Below, one piece after another: positions 43,253 through 52,166 of a stretch of 64,000 nt of DNA. The position numbers and the translations under genes were made by a program. The stretch is from Chitinophagaceae bacterium (GTDB taxonomy: Bacteria; Bacteroidota; Bacteroidia; Chitinophagales; Chitinophagaceae), in NCBI GenBank assembly GCA_016720585.1, contig JADKKH010000002.1, forward strand, positions 484,750-548,749. Direction: 5' to 3'. The notes beneath the pieces were generated by a model, which was not told the DNA's origin, searched no databases, and worked only from the letters and a program-made list of their open reading frames with translations. The stretch's first letter is position 1. Every line of letters starts with the position of its first letter.

Positions 43253-44080
43253 ATGGAGCCTGAACTGCTTATTTATAGAAATTCCACGATCGGGTATTAC
43301 CGGTTTGGTTCCGGACCACAAAAAGTGGTCTGTTTACATGGCTTTGGTGAAGAAGCCAGAAGCTTTGGTTTCTTAGCTAACTATACTGGAAATCAATTCT
43401 CTTTCTATTCATTAGATCTTCCGTTTCATGGAGCTACAAAATGGAATGACGGGCAAACGTTTACCCAAAACGACCTCCAAAAGATCGTACAAAAAATCAC
43501 GGGTATGGACCTTATCACCCCCGGAAAAACAAACTCAAAACTTTACTTACTTGGTTTTAGTCTTGGTGGCCGTATTGCCCTGAGTCTTTACCAGGCAATG
43601 CCGGCAAAAATTGAAAAATTGGTTTTGCTGGCACCCGACGGATTGAAAATAAATCTTTGGTATTGGCTGGCCACACAAACAATTCCGGGAAATAAATTCT
43701 TCGCTTTTACGATGAAGAAGCCGGCCTGGTTCTTTGGTCTTTTGAAACTCCTGAATAAACTACACCTGGTTAACACAAGCATTTTCAAATTTGTAAATTA
43801 TTATATAGGTGATGCAGATGTAAGAAGACTGCTTTACGCCCGGTGGACCACGTTACGAAAATTAAAACCAAACTTACACCGCATTAAAAATTACATACGG
43901 GAAAATAAAACGCCGGTAAGACTGATCTATGGCAAGCATGATCGTATTATTCTTTCGCCCGTTGGAGAAAAATTCCGCAAGGGTATAGAAGAACACTGCA
44001 CACTCAGGGTTATTCATTCCGGTCACCAGGTGCTGAATGAAAAACATGTTGAAGAAATTTTACAGGCATTGCAGCACTGA
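43253..44080 (+). CDS. Alpha/beta hydrolase
   Basis: 275 residues from the ATG at 43253; a TTG start at 43169 would run into the marR promoter. Alpha/beta-hydrolase fold: VVCLHGFGEEARSFG, the nucleophile elbow LLGFSLGGRIAL, an acid in YGKHDRIILSP and the catalytic His in HSGHQVLNEKH. Probably a small-molecule esterase or hydrolase in the cytoplasm. Divergent from marR, so it may share its regulation, and followed 27 bp later by a glycosyltransferase. Confidence 0.87.
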   Translation: MEPELLIYRNSTIGYYRFGSGPQKVVCLHGFGEEARSFGFLANYTGNQFSFYSLDLPFHGATKWNDGQTFTQNDLQKIVQKITGMDLITPGKTNSKLYLLGFSLGGRIALSLYQAMPAKIEKLVLLAPDGLKINLWYWLATQTIPGNKFFAFTMKKPAWFFGLLKLLNKLHLVNTSIFKFVNYYIGDADVRRLLYARWTTLRKLKPNLHRIKNYIRENKTPVRLIYGKHDRIILSPVGEKFRKGIEEHCTLRVIHSGHQVLNEKHVEEILQALQH

Positions 44081-44107
44081 TGGCAATGATTAGCTTTGTC
44101 CAATAGC

Positions 44108-45223
44108 ATGATTATCCTTTATATCATTATACTATTATTTGTTTTCTACAGCCTGCTGATAATCTATTTCGGTATTGCCTGGAATTCAATTCCTGATTAC
44201 GGGCCTTCTGACCATCCACTACAAACAAAAGTCAGTGTCATTATTCCCGCAAGAAACGAAGCTGAAAATATCGGTCAAATATTACAGTCATTGAAGGAAC
44301 AAACTTACCCCGCTTCTTTATTCGAAGTAATTGTTGTGGACGATAATTCAACGGATGGAACTGCCCGTATTGTCCGGCAATTCCCGGCTGTCAAACTTCT
44401 GCAACTGCAGGAAGAAAGTATTAATTCCTATAAAAAAAAAGCAATTGAAACCGGGATTGCCGCCGCGTCCGGTGAATGGATTGTCACCACCGATGCTGAT
44501 TGTATTCCAACTCCAAACTGGCTGCATACCCTAGTTTCTTTTAAAGAAGAAAAAAAATCAGTGTTTATTGCTGCCCCGGTAGTACTGGATGGTACTTCAT
44601 CATTCGTACAGATTTTCCAGTCAATCGATTTTATGGTTCTGCAGGGTATAACCGGTGCCGCAGTTTTTAAAAATAAACTTTCGATGTGCAATGGCGCCAA
44701 CCTGGCTTATGAAAAAAAAGTTTTTTATGCTGTAAACGGTTTTACCGGAATCGATCATATCGCTTCGGGGGATGACATGCTGCTGATGCATAAGATCTGG
44801 AAAGCCTATCCCGGCCAGGTGCATTATTTAAAATCAAAAGAAGCCATTGTTTCCACCCGGCCGATGAAAACCTGGAAGACTTTTTTCATTCAACGGATCC
44901 GCTGGGCCAGTAAAGCCCGTAACTATGATGATAAAAGGTTACTGGCAGTTCTGTTGCTGGTTTACTTATTTAATTTTTCCTTTCTATTCCTGCTGGTGGC
45001 AGGTTGCTGGTTTCCTGTTTATTGGATCTACGGGATCGGTTTCTGGATTGCTAAAACAATTATTGAATTTCCTTTTGTCAGCGCTGTTGCTGCTTTTTTC
45101 AACAAACAATCCCTGATAAAATATTTTTTCTTTTTCCAGCCAATGCATATTTTCTACACGCTGGTATCCGGTTTTTTCGGGCAGTTTGGCAGGTATGAAT
45201 GGAAAGGAAGAAAGGTAAAATAA
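44108..45223 (+). CDS. Membrane-bound family 2 glycosyltransferase
   Basis: 371 residues from the ATG at 44108. N-terminal membrane helix (ILYIIILLFVFYSLLIIYF), then the GT2 core with SVIIPARNEAENIGQIL, VVDDNSTDGTARIV, the TTDADC motif, and IQRIRWASKARNYDD (QxxRW), followed by two or three C-terminal membrane helices. The QxxRW signature suggests a processive or polyprenyl-linked synthase type. Likely acts in surface or storage glycan synthesis. Confidence 0.9.
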   Translation: MIILYIIILLFVFYSLLIIYFGIAWNSIPDYGPSDHPLQTKVSVIIPARNEAENIGQILQSLKEQTYPASLFEVIVVDDNSTDGTARIVRQFPAVKLLQLQEESINSYKKKAIETGIAAASGEWIVTTDADCIPTPNWLHTLVSFKEEKKSVFIAAPVVLDGTSSFVQIFQSIDFMVLQGITGAAVFKNKLSMCNGANLAYEKKVFYAVNGFTGIDHIASGDDMLLMHKIWKAYPGQVHYLKSKEAIVSTRPMKTWKTFFIQRIRWASKARNYDDKRLLAVLLLVYLFNFSFLFLLVAGCWFPVYWIYGIGFWIAKTIIEFPFVSAVAAFFNKQSLIKYFFFFQPMHIFYTLVSGFFGQFGRYEWKGRKVK

Positions 45224-45280
45224 CCCCAACCTCCTAAAAGAGGCCCGTCAATACAGAACCAAAGAGTTCGGATATACCAA

Positions 45281-45288
45281 TATATTTG
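45281..45288 (+). promoter_or_regulatory. Possible -7 box for the OppC-type permease
   Basis: TATATTTG matches TAnnTTTG and lies 25 bp before the ATG at 45314. No good -33 element is found at the expected distance. Confidence 0.4.
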
Positions 45289-45313
45289 TACCCGGCCGAA
45301 ATCAAAATATTTA

Positions 45314-46399
45314 ATGACTAATTCACCATCATTCCAGGCAGCAGCATGGCAACGGCTGAAAAAAAATAAAGGCGCTGTCTTTGGTTTGATGGTAATTGTA
45401 GTCGCAGCACTACTGGCTGTTTTTGCATACTTCATTGCCCCCGATCCGTCGCCTTATGCCAATAGGATCATTTTAGAAATTGGTGGCGAGAAGCCCGGGT
45501 TCAAACAAAGTTTTATAAAAGTAAAAAAAGATAAAGATGTTGCGGTTACCGGCTTCTTCAAAAAATTATTTTCAGGGAGGGAAGATGTTTATTATTACGT
45601 TCCTATTACCAGTTTTGAAAAAAAAGGCGACAGCATTATCGTTCAGAAATTTATTGACGAAGGCGTAAGCGAACCATTAGCCTATCATTCCCGGCAAACA
45701 GCACCCACTCCGGTCATCACAAAAAAATTTTTGCTGGGAACTGATAAATATGGCCGTGATATATTGAGCCGTATCGTTGTTGGCACCCGGGTTAGTTTAA
45801 GTGTTGGATTAATCACAGTTATCATTTCGCTGAGCATTGGTTTGGTATTGGGTTCCCTGGCCGGTTATTTCCGGGGGCGAACAGATGATATTATCATGTG
45901 GTTCATCAATGTCATCTGGAGTATCCCCACTTTATTATTGGTATTCGCCATAACGCTGGCTTTGGGTAAAGGTTTCTGGCAGGTTTTTATCGCAGTCGGA
46001 TTAACGATGTGGGTGAATGTGGCAAGGTTAGTAAGAGGACAGGTCCTGGGCGTACGGGAACTGGAATATGTGGAAGCCACCCGGGCATTAGGGTTTTCCA
46101 ATATCCGAACGATTGTCCGTCATATCTGGCCAAATATCATGGGTCCGGTGATGGTGATTGCCGCCAGCAATTTTGCTTCAGCTATTGTTATCGAAGCCGG
46201 ATTAAGTTTTCTCGGCGTAGGTGTACAGCCGCCTCAACCCAGCTGGGGACTGATGATAAAGGAGAATTACAATTTTATTATCACGCAAAATCCCATGCTT
46301 GCCCTGGCACCGGGCTTTGCGATTATGCTGCTGGTGCTGGCTTTTAATCTGCTGGGAAATGGATTAAGAGATGCGCTTAACGTCCGGGGGAAGATTTAA
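45314..46399 (+). CDS. ABC transporter permease, DppC/OppC family
   Basis: 361 residues. First membrane helix LMVIVVAALLAVFAYFIAP, a family-usual long periplasmic segment, then GTDKYGRDILSRIVVGTRVSL, five more helices, and the EAA loop EYVEATRALGFSNIRTIVRHIWPN that contacts the ATPase. Ends SFLGVGVQPPQPSWGLMI..., diagnostic of the C-type peptide/nickel permeases. Partner OppB, the ATPases and the binding protein are not adjacent, so this is a lone permease gene. Its 3' end overlaps the polymerase gene by about 23 bp. Confidence 0.93.
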   Translation: MTNSPSFQAAAWQRLKKNKGAVFGLMVIVVAALLAVFAYFIAPDPSPYANRIILEIGGEKPGFKQSFIKVKKDKDVAVTGFFKKLFSGREDVYYYVPITSFEKKGDSIIVQKFIDEGVSEPLAYHSRQTAPTPVITKKFLLGTDKYGRDILSRIVVGTRVSLSVGLITVIISLSIGLVLGSLAGYFRGRTDDIIMWFINVIWSIPTLLLVFAITLALGKGFWQVFIAVGLTMWVNVARLVRGQVLGVRELEYVEATRALGFSNIRTIVRHIWPNIMGPVMVIAASNFASAIVIEAGLSFLGVGVQPPQPSWGLMIKENYNFIITQNPMLALAPGFAIMLLVLAFNLLGNGLRDALNVRGKI

Positions 46400-47830
46400 A
46401 CGTTTTAACTCCTGCACCCCGGCTGTTTATATCTGTTATTATCAGCATTGAAAAACACAAAAAGAACAGGCTGCCAATTTTATCCGTTTCAATCAAATCA
46501 CTTAAAAAATTTAGGACCACTATCATTGTAAGGATAACGCCGGTTGCCATGGAAACAGCTTTATAAAATGGTTCTGTTATACGATGATATAAATGCTGGG
46601 CATAATAAAACATTCCTCCCAGGAGTAACAGGAAAAAAAATAAACCGGGAAGACCCTGTTCAATGGCTGTCAGTAAAAAATAATTGTGGACCGTGGAGTG
46701 TTCCGGGTTATCACTTACCCATGTTTTGTAGGCCGGAACAGCATACCCTTTGTAATTATCATAAAATGTATTGGGGCCATAGCCTGTCAATCCATTATCT
46801 TTTATCATTCGAACCCCGGCTATCCAGCGATAAAAACGTTCAGCTGTGGAAACGTCTTTTAACTGATACGTAGAGATTATATGTTCATTAAAATTTTTAT
46901 GAAAGATGGTTGTTTTAAAATCAGGCGCAAACTGCAGGTACCGGTCATTCCCTTTAAACCAGAAAAATAAACCCACGGTAATAATGATCGCCGTTATATA
47001 GGAGTAGAAAAGCAATCGCTTATTTATCAGCCAATAGGCCATAATGCCGGCCACCAGGGCCAGCCAGGCACCTCTTGCATAGGAAAAGAATAAAGCTGTT
47101 ATTACCAAGATGATGGCGCCAATCAGTCCTAATTTAATTTTTCTTTTTGGACATACCCGGAAAAAAGCAACCAAGACAGGCAGCATACAAACCAGCATGG
47201 CCGAATAATTGACGTGGTTGCGAAAAAAAGGGCTTACTGCAATATTTATCCTGGCAAAACTGAATCCATCGCCAAATTGCCGGCACAAAATAATTATCGC
47301 TGCCAGTAACATGGATCCGGCAAGTACGATAAAAGCAGTCGTAATAGATTTTTTGATTTTAATACAATTAATGGAGCTAATACAAAAGCTCCGATATACC
47401 AGCCTTTTGCCAGAAAGTATTTTGCTGAAATCAGTTGATGGGTGGAGAAAATAACCGTAACCCCCATCCAGCCTGATAGCAAGATCAACAGAAATAGTAA
47501 CGGATGCCTTTTTACTTCTTTCGATAAAGCCTTTGGTGCATAAAGAAAGTAAGCAAAAAAAAGTACGGACACCAGTAACATCAGCAACTCATCCGGAATA
47601 TCCGTACCCAGCCCGGAAGAAAAATTATACTCAAAAGAAAAAGGGAGTGATGCTAACAGCAGAAAGAAGAGACTATTTCTTCTTTGCCAACCTGCATAAA
47701 AAAGCAGGGCTGCAAATGGAACTAATACCCCGAAATAGTTTTCCGTGTATACCGCTGCGCCGGTTACAACTATAAACAGGGCTCCGAAAAATGCAAAAAG
47801 GTACCTTGACTTGTATTCGGTGATTGTCAC
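46377..47830 (-). pseudogene. O-antigen polymerase/ligase family gene split by a one-base frameshift
   Basis: The first frame (GTG 47830 to 47294) gives five membrane helices, ending ...APLIVLKSKNLLRLLLSYLP and stop. A second frame (-1) continues ITTAFIVLAGSMLLAAIIILCRQFG and runs to 46377 with the Wzy_C-type loop RMIKDNGLTGYGPNTFYDNY and AIEQGLPGLFFFLLLLGG. Adding one T to the T6 run at 47349-47354 gives a continuous protein of about 484 residues. A homopolymer sequencing error is the simplest explanation. The gene overlaps the chain-length gene by one base (TAGTG), as expected for an operon with the flippase. Confidence 0.87.
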
Positions 47831-48678
47831 TACACTGTAGTTTTTCGTCTTTCCAGAATTAAAGCAGCAAACAGGGCAAAGATTAAACTGAGTACGGCCG
47901 TTGCAATCATGATCTGCATCCGTTTTGGTTTGTCAGGACGGATGGAAGGTTTGGCTTGTTCCACTGTTATTAATACGGGCGGTTTGCTGTCAACCATTAA
48001 TTGATACTCCCCGATCAACCTTTCATATTGTTGCGCCTGGTCCTGTAAAATTTTTCTTGTGGCCATTAATTTTTCGGCTTCATCGCCCGGTACGTTTGCA
48101 TTACGTAAATAGCTGCTGATGCTGTCAATCCGGAGTGTTAGTTTTTCCAGACCGGTTCTTATTCCCTTCAACATTCCGTTATTGCCAGCGCTCTGTAAAT
48201 CCTGGTGGATCAATTGCAGCTTGTCCATAATGGCATTAGCCAGTTGGGGTGCCAGGTTTTTATCTGTATCCCAAACTTTCACTTGCAGTTCGCCGTATGC
48301 ACTCTTCATTACTTTAGTCATACGCCGGAGCAGTAAGCCAGCCTTTATTCTTGCTGCATTGCCTTTTTCAGACAATTTATAATGATCAAAAAGGTTAAAC
48401 TGATCTGTAACGGCCAGGTAAACGGTATCGAGATTAGCAGTACCCAAAATCATATCCAGATCATCGGGTGTGCCAAGCGATGCATACAATTGCTGGATAT
48501 TTTCATTGAAGATTTTTGATTTATCTGCGGCAAAAGCACTGGCAGGAACAGCAGTAGCCACAGAAAGATACAGCCGGGGTTTTAGGAACGTAATCACTCC
48601 AACCGTTAGCAATGAAAGCAGGATCACTGACAGCATTTGTTTCCACCAATTTTTTATAAGACCTGTTATTTCTGGCAT
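47830..48678 (-). CDS. Wzz-type polysaccharide chain-length determinant protein
   Basis: 282 residues. An N-terminal helix (MLSVILLSLLTVGVITFLKP) and a C-terminal helix (MQIMIATAVLSLIFALFAALI) flank a periplasmic, largely helical domain with coiled-coil character; VEQAKPSIRPDKPKR before the last helix is the Wzz proline-rich motif. It controls the length of O-antigen-like chains made by the polymerase. It sits between the flippase and the polymerase genes in the same operon. Confidence 0.88.
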   Translation of the reverse strand: MPEITGLIKNWWKQMLSVILLSLLTVGVITFLKPRLYLSVATAVPASAFAADKSKIFNENIQQLYASLGTPDDLDMILGTANLDTVYLAVTDQFNLFDHYKLSEKGNAARIKAGLLLRRMTKVMKSAYGELQVKVWDTDKNLAPQLANAIMDKLQLIHQDLQSAGNNGMLKGIRTGLEKLTLRIDSISSYLRNANVPGDEAEKLMATRKILQDQAQQYERLIGEYQLMVDSKPPVLITVEQAKPSIRPDKPKRMQIMIATAVLSLIFALFAALILERRKTTV

Positions 48679-48688
48679 GGTAATATTA

Positions 48689-50209
48689 TTAATGATTTTT
48701 TTGAGTGATCATGATACGCCATTTTCTTATGTCAATTAATTTAAAAAATATGGCACCGGCCAAAGTAATAATCCCCGCACCAATTATCCGGGTTCCTTTG
48801 CTGATAGCGGTATCCTTTAACCCATAATAATAACAGCTAAGTATTGCAGCCATAAAAATATACATTAACACCGTGCGGTAGCGGATATTTATTCCTGACT
48901 TCTTTTGAACATACAACAGGGCGGTAATCCCGCAAAAACTCTGACTCGCCAGGGATGCAAAGCAACAGCCTAAAGCCCCCCAGGCAGGAATAAGCAGCAA
49001 ATTCAGGATAATATTCAGCACAACTGACAGCAAAAGGATGTAACAAAAAGGTATCACCTGTCCAGTAGCTGTCAATATGGTTCCATATACCTGTACCAAT
49101 GAATATCCGAGAAGTGCAGGAAGGCACCATTGCAAAATAGTTACCGCCTCCGGATCAGTCTTATGATATAAGGTCTCTTGTATCCATGGAGCCAGAAAAA
49201 CAGTAGTAACGATAACCACAATTGAAAACAGCATTAACAGGTGGCGGCTGAATAACACCACTTCGTTTATACTTTTCCCGCTGCTCCATTGCCGGGCGAT
49301 AAAAGGTAAAAGGAATGAAGCCACTAAATAGCCGATCATATTGGCTGCATCGAGTAACCGGTAAGCACCGGCATATAAGCCTGCTTCATAGGCACCATTT
49401 GTATGTATCCTTTCCAGCAAAAAACCATCCAGCCGGTAATGCATCGACATCAGAAAAATAATTACGGCAAAGGGCAGCACCGATTTGAGTAACTGCAGTT
49501 TCGGTAAGGTCTTTATCCGGAATGAAAAATTGAATCCTCTTTTCAGGAGAACGATCAGGACAACGGATACAGCAAACGCCGTACAAATTATTTGTATCAG
49601 TAAAAACCTGGAGATCGTCATTTCTCCTGCCAGGGAAGGAAACCAGAGAAAGCCACCGCATACCAATATCATTAATGCCTTATCCAATACAGACAGCCCC
49701 GCATCTGTTTTGAACCATTGTTTTGCAGTAACCATACTTCTTAAAAATACAAACCCGGAAGTCAGTACCTGAATGGCTATTACACTCCCGAGAATATTCC
49801 AGTTCCTGATCCCGGATAACACCGCAACGCCACTTACAATAACCGCATATAGTATTGCAAAAAGAAGTTTAATAAAAAGAAAGCTACCGGTCCTGTTACT
49901 AAAATTTCCATCATTGGCTGCTAACTGGCGATTGACATATACAGATACTCCCCAGTCCAGTAAAAAACTGAAAACAATGGAAAAATTAAGCAGTGAAAAA
50001 TAGGTGCCGTATATTTCTGTTCCGACGGTGTTCTGTACCTGCCGGTCGATCCCGAATATCCAGAGGGGTTTGATGATTACATTCAGAATAATCAGTAAAC
50101 CGAGTGAAGAATAAAAAGCCTTTTCCCGGCCTTCTCCGATAGAGGAGGACATTGGCACAGAGCCCTTGCTGATCAATGTGTCATTATCTGGTTTTTGTTT
50201 TCTTTCCAT
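48689..50209 (-). CDS. Polysaccharide flippase (Wzx/MATE-like)
   Basis: 506 residues with about 12-14 hydrophobic segments over the whole length and a short polar N-terminal tail of about 30 residues. NVIIKPLWIFGIDRQVQNTVG, FLLDWGVSVYVNRQLA and the later YSLVQVYGTILTATGQ resemble MATE/MVF-fold lipid-linked oligosaccharide flippases. It would move undecaprenyl-linked glycan across the inner membrane. First of the flippase, chain-length, polymerase genes; 10 bp before the Wzz-type gene. Confidence 0.88.
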   Translation of the reverse strand: MERKQKPDNDTLISKGSVPMSSSIGEGREKAFYSSLGLLIILNVIIKPLWIFGIDRQVQNTVGTEIYGTYFSLLNFSIVFSFLLDWGVSVYVNRQLAANDGNFSNRTGSFLFIKLLFAILYAVIVSGVAVLSGIRNWNILGSVIAIQVLTSGFVFLRSMVTAKQWFKTDAGLSVLDKALMILVCGGFLWFPSLAGEMTISRFLLIQIICTAFAVSVVLIVLLKRGFNFSFRIKTLPKLQLLKSVLPFAVIIFLMSMHYRLDGFLLERIHTNGAYEAGLYAGAYRLLDAANMIGYLVASFLLPFIARQWSSGKSINEVVLFSRHLLMLFSIVVIVTTVFLAPWIQETLYHKTDPEAVTILQWCLPALLGYSLVQVYGTILTATGQVIPFCYILLLSVVLNIILNLLLIPAWGALGCCFASLASQSFCGITALLYVQKKSGINIRYRTVLMYIFMAAILSCYYYGLKDTAISKGTRIIGAGIITLAGAIFFKLIDIRKWRIMITQKNH

Positions 50210-50298
50210 CCGTGGGGTAATTCAAAAAATAGAAAATCGGGAGCTACCAGTATTGTGCAAATGCCAAGTCCTCATTCGGAGGTTTTGGGAGGCTTGCA

Positions 50299-50763
50299 TT
50301 ACATCACTTTTACATTGCGGCTAAAACTTTCTTCCAGTGAGATAAATGTCTCTGTCCGTTCGATCCCTTTTATTTTCTGTAACTGGTCATGCAGCACAAA
50401 CCGCAATTGTGTAATATCCTTACAAACAATTTCAGCAAACATGCTATAGTTTCCGGTAGTATAATTCAGGCGTACGATCTCGGGTATCTTTTGGAGGTCT
50501 TTGGCCACCGAATCATACAAAGAACTTTCCTTCAGGTAAATACCGATAAAAGCAATAACATCATAGCCCAGTTGCTTCAGATCTGCTTTCAACCTTGTAC
50601 CTTTAACCACTCCGGCTTCCTGTAATTTTTTGATACGAACATGAATGGTACCTCCGGAGACAAACAGTTTTTTTCCAAGTTCGGCATAAGATATTTCTGC
50701 ATTCTCCATCATGTGGTGAATGATCTGAAGGTCCAGTTTATCCAAATTTAATTTAGTGGCCAT
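50299..50763 (-). CDS. Lrp/AsnC family transcriptional regulator
   Basis: 154 residues from the ATG at 50763 (a longer in-frame start to 50832 lies in AT-rich promoter DNA). N-terminal HTH NAEISYAELGKKLFVSGGTIHVRIKKLQEAGVV and a C-terminal RAM/AsnC domain with FIGIYLKESSLYDSVAKDL and ESFSRNVKVM. Such regulators respond to amino acids. Divergent from the tRNA-shaped RNA gene 150 bp away; the spacer contains several AAATATTT boxes, a likely autoregulatory region. Confidence 0.92.
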   Translation of the reverse strand: MATKLNLDKLDLQIIHHMMENAEISYAELGKKLFVSGGTIHVRIKKLQEAGVVKGTRLKADLKQLGYDVIAFIGIYLKESSLYDSVAKDLQKIPEIVRLNYTTGNYSMFAEIVCKDITQLRFVLHDQLQKIKGIERTETFISLEESFSRNVKVM

Positions 50764-50782
50764 TTTGACTATTGATTTTAGT

Positions 50783-50839
50783 GAATATTCATAATAATTG
50801 ACAAATATTTGAATATTTTCTATATTTTCCAAATATTTA
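50783..50839. promoter_or_regulatory. AT-rich palindromic boxes between lrp and the RNA gene
   Basis: GAATATTC (50783-50790), CAAATATTTG (50802-50811) and CCAAATATTTA (50829-50839) recur at about 20-bp (two-helical-turn) intervals. They lie upstream of both divergent genes and fit the spaced binding sites of Lrp-type octamers. Confidence 0.45.
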
Positions 50840-50847
50840 TTAGAAAA

Positions 50848-50880
50848 TTTGGAATGAATTGGGTCATTTTCCTATATTTG
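50848..50880 (+). promoter_or_regulatory. Promoter of the tRNA-shaped RNA gene
   Basis: TTTG at 50848-50851 and TATATTTG at 50873-50880, 21 bp apart, match the Bacteroidota -33/-7 promoter. Transcription should start near 50887, about 28 nt before the acceptor stem. Confidence 0.65.
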
Positions 50881-50914
50881 TTCCATCAAGTTCTTAAAAT
50901 AACAAGACACACAC

Positions 50915-51116
50915 TGTGGGGTGATGAAATGGCGTAAGCCTGGCAGACATGCCCTCTTGTCTCGGGGGTGGGGATTACAGGATAAACGCTGCATAACGCC
51001 GATCCGCCGACGGGCGGACCGACTGGGGTTGACCACCAGTAGGTTGAGAGTAGCACTCTCTTTTCATTTGTGCAGCAGCTAACTGCCCCGTGGAGGTTCG
51101 ATCCCTCCCCCTACAG
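50915..51116 (+). ncRNA. tRNA-shaped RNA with D-loop insertion and about 120-nt variable region
   Basis: The ends form a 7-bp acceptor stem (TGTGGGG 50915-50921 with CCCTACA 51109-51115), then T8, a D-stem ATG/CAT and a D-loop with GG, which carries an extra hairpin GGC-GTAA-GCC (50931-50940, GNRA loop). A 5-bp anticodon-type stem CCCTC/GGGGG holds the loop TTGTCTC with T33 and anticodon GTC. The T-arm GGAGG-TTCGATC-CCTCC is canonical. Between 50969 and 51091 lies a large variable region closed by TGGGG/CCCCG, holding a GCTGC/GCAGC pairing and hairpins ATCCGCC../ACTGG../GAGAGT... No CCA is encoded. It has its own promoter and terminator. It is not a tmRNA (no tag frame), RNase P or SRP RNA. 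Function unknown. Confidence 0.7.
51002..51019. repeat. Palindromic repeat, family B, copy 2 (inside the RNA gene)
   Basis: ATCCGCCGACGGGCGGAC, 16 of 18 bases identical to 37945-37962. It forms one of the hairpins in the variable region of the tRNA-shaped RNA. Confidence 0.75.
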
Positions 51117-51126
51117 CAATCTTTAG

Positions 51127-51159
51127 AAAAGCCTTTGTTTAATTACAAAGGCTTTTTTT
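51127..51159 (+). terminator. Terminator of the tRNA-shaped RNA gene
   Basis: An 11-bp perfect stem with arms AAAAGCCTTTG and CAAAGGCTTTT, an 8-nt A/T loop, and T7. It starts 11 nt after the last base of the tRNA-shaped part. Confidence 0.88.
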
Positions 51160-51205
51160 ATTTCTTAAGGCAACTTGTAAAAAAGAAATAGCCGAAATTT
51201 AGGGC

Positions 51206-52090
51206 ATGAAAAAAATCACCTTATCCCTGTTTGTACTCTTTTTCGGATTGATAGGTAATGCGCAAAAAGACAAAGTATATTCCTCCCTCGAGGAAGCCTT
51301 AAAGAACCCTTCGGAAGTTTTTATTCTGTCGTTAAATGATAAAAAGCTTACAGAAGTTCCAGCAACTATTACTCAATTCGGTAATCTTACTTCCCTTGAC
51401 CTGGCCGGAAACAAACTTAGCTCGGTGCCGGAGAGCCTTACACAATTAAAAAACCTAACCGAACTCAACCTCAGTAACAACCGGTTTAATACCATTCCTG
51501 AAACCGTTACCCGGCTGACAACCCTGACCGAGCTGGATTTTAGCAGTAATAATTTTTCTTTCCTTCCCGGAACCATCGCCAACCTTGTGAATCTCCAACG
51601 GCTTTACCTGAATAATAATAAACTGAACAGAATCCCTGACTTTATTTCCAAACTGGTTAACCTGACTGAAATATATTTTTATGGTAACCTGATCTCCGCC
51701 ATTCCTGAAAGTATGACCAAACTGAGCAAACTGATTGAAATAGGTTTGGGTGGAAATCTCCTGTCTACCGTTCCTGAAAGTATTACCAATCTTGCCAATC
51801 TGAAATATCTGGCCCTGTCCTATAATCGTTTTACCAGCTTACCCGTCTGTGTTACCAAACTTGCCAATCTGCTCGTACTGGACTTAAATGGCAATCAACT
51901 TACTACACTTCCTGAAAATATCAGTCGTCTTACCAAACTGGAAGAGCTTTACCTGGAGTCAAATAAACTGGCTCTCCTGCCCGAGAGTATCACGCAACTG
52001 GGTGCCCTTACCATCATTAATATAAAAGAGAATTCACAGCTTAAATTATCACCGGCAGTTAAAAAATTTATAGCCGGCAAAAAAATATAA
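51206..52090 (+). CDS. Secreted leucine-rich repeat protein
   Basis: 294 residues. Signal peptide (ITLSLFVLFFGLIGNAQ), about 30 residues of lead-in (VYSSLEEALKNPSEVFILSL), then about ten 23-residue leucine-rich repeats of the LxxLPExIxxLxxLxxLxLxxN type, from residue 55 to 285. This is the Ras-suppressor-like short LRR class. Exported, probably a protein-binding scaffold at the cell surface. It has no sorting domain. Located between the RNA gene terminator and trmB; no evident partner. Confidence 0.9.
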   Translation: MKKITLSLFVLFFGLIGNAQKDKVYSSLEEALKNPSEVFILSLNDKKLTEVPATITQFGNLTSLDLAGNKLSSVPESLTQLKNLTELNLSNNRFNTIPETVTRLTTLTELDFSSNNFSFLPGTIANLVNLQRLYLNNNKLNRIPDFISKLVNLTEIYFYGNLISAIPESMTKLSKLIEIGLGGNLLSTVPESITNLANLKYLALSYNRFTSLPVCVTKLANLLVLDLNGNQLTTLPENISRLTKLEELYLESNKLALLPESITQLGALTIINIKENSQLKLSPAVKKFIAGKKI

Positions 52091-52166
52091 CCCTGCCGCA
52101 ACGTTTGCCGTTACTGCTCATTTCTGGTGAGAGCAACAGGTAAAATTTACTATACCTTTGCCGCCC

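Noticed and set aside
51030..51116. A short normal tRNA-Ser in the 3' half of the RNA gene
   Set aside because: A GTAGG/CCTAC acceptor is only 5 bp, the loop before GCT has A at position 33, and the D-arm lacks GG; the long model pairs far better.
50915..51116. tmRNA
   Set aside because: Too short, lacks the GGxUUCGAC 5' signature and has no tag reading frame ending in Ala-Ala before a stop.
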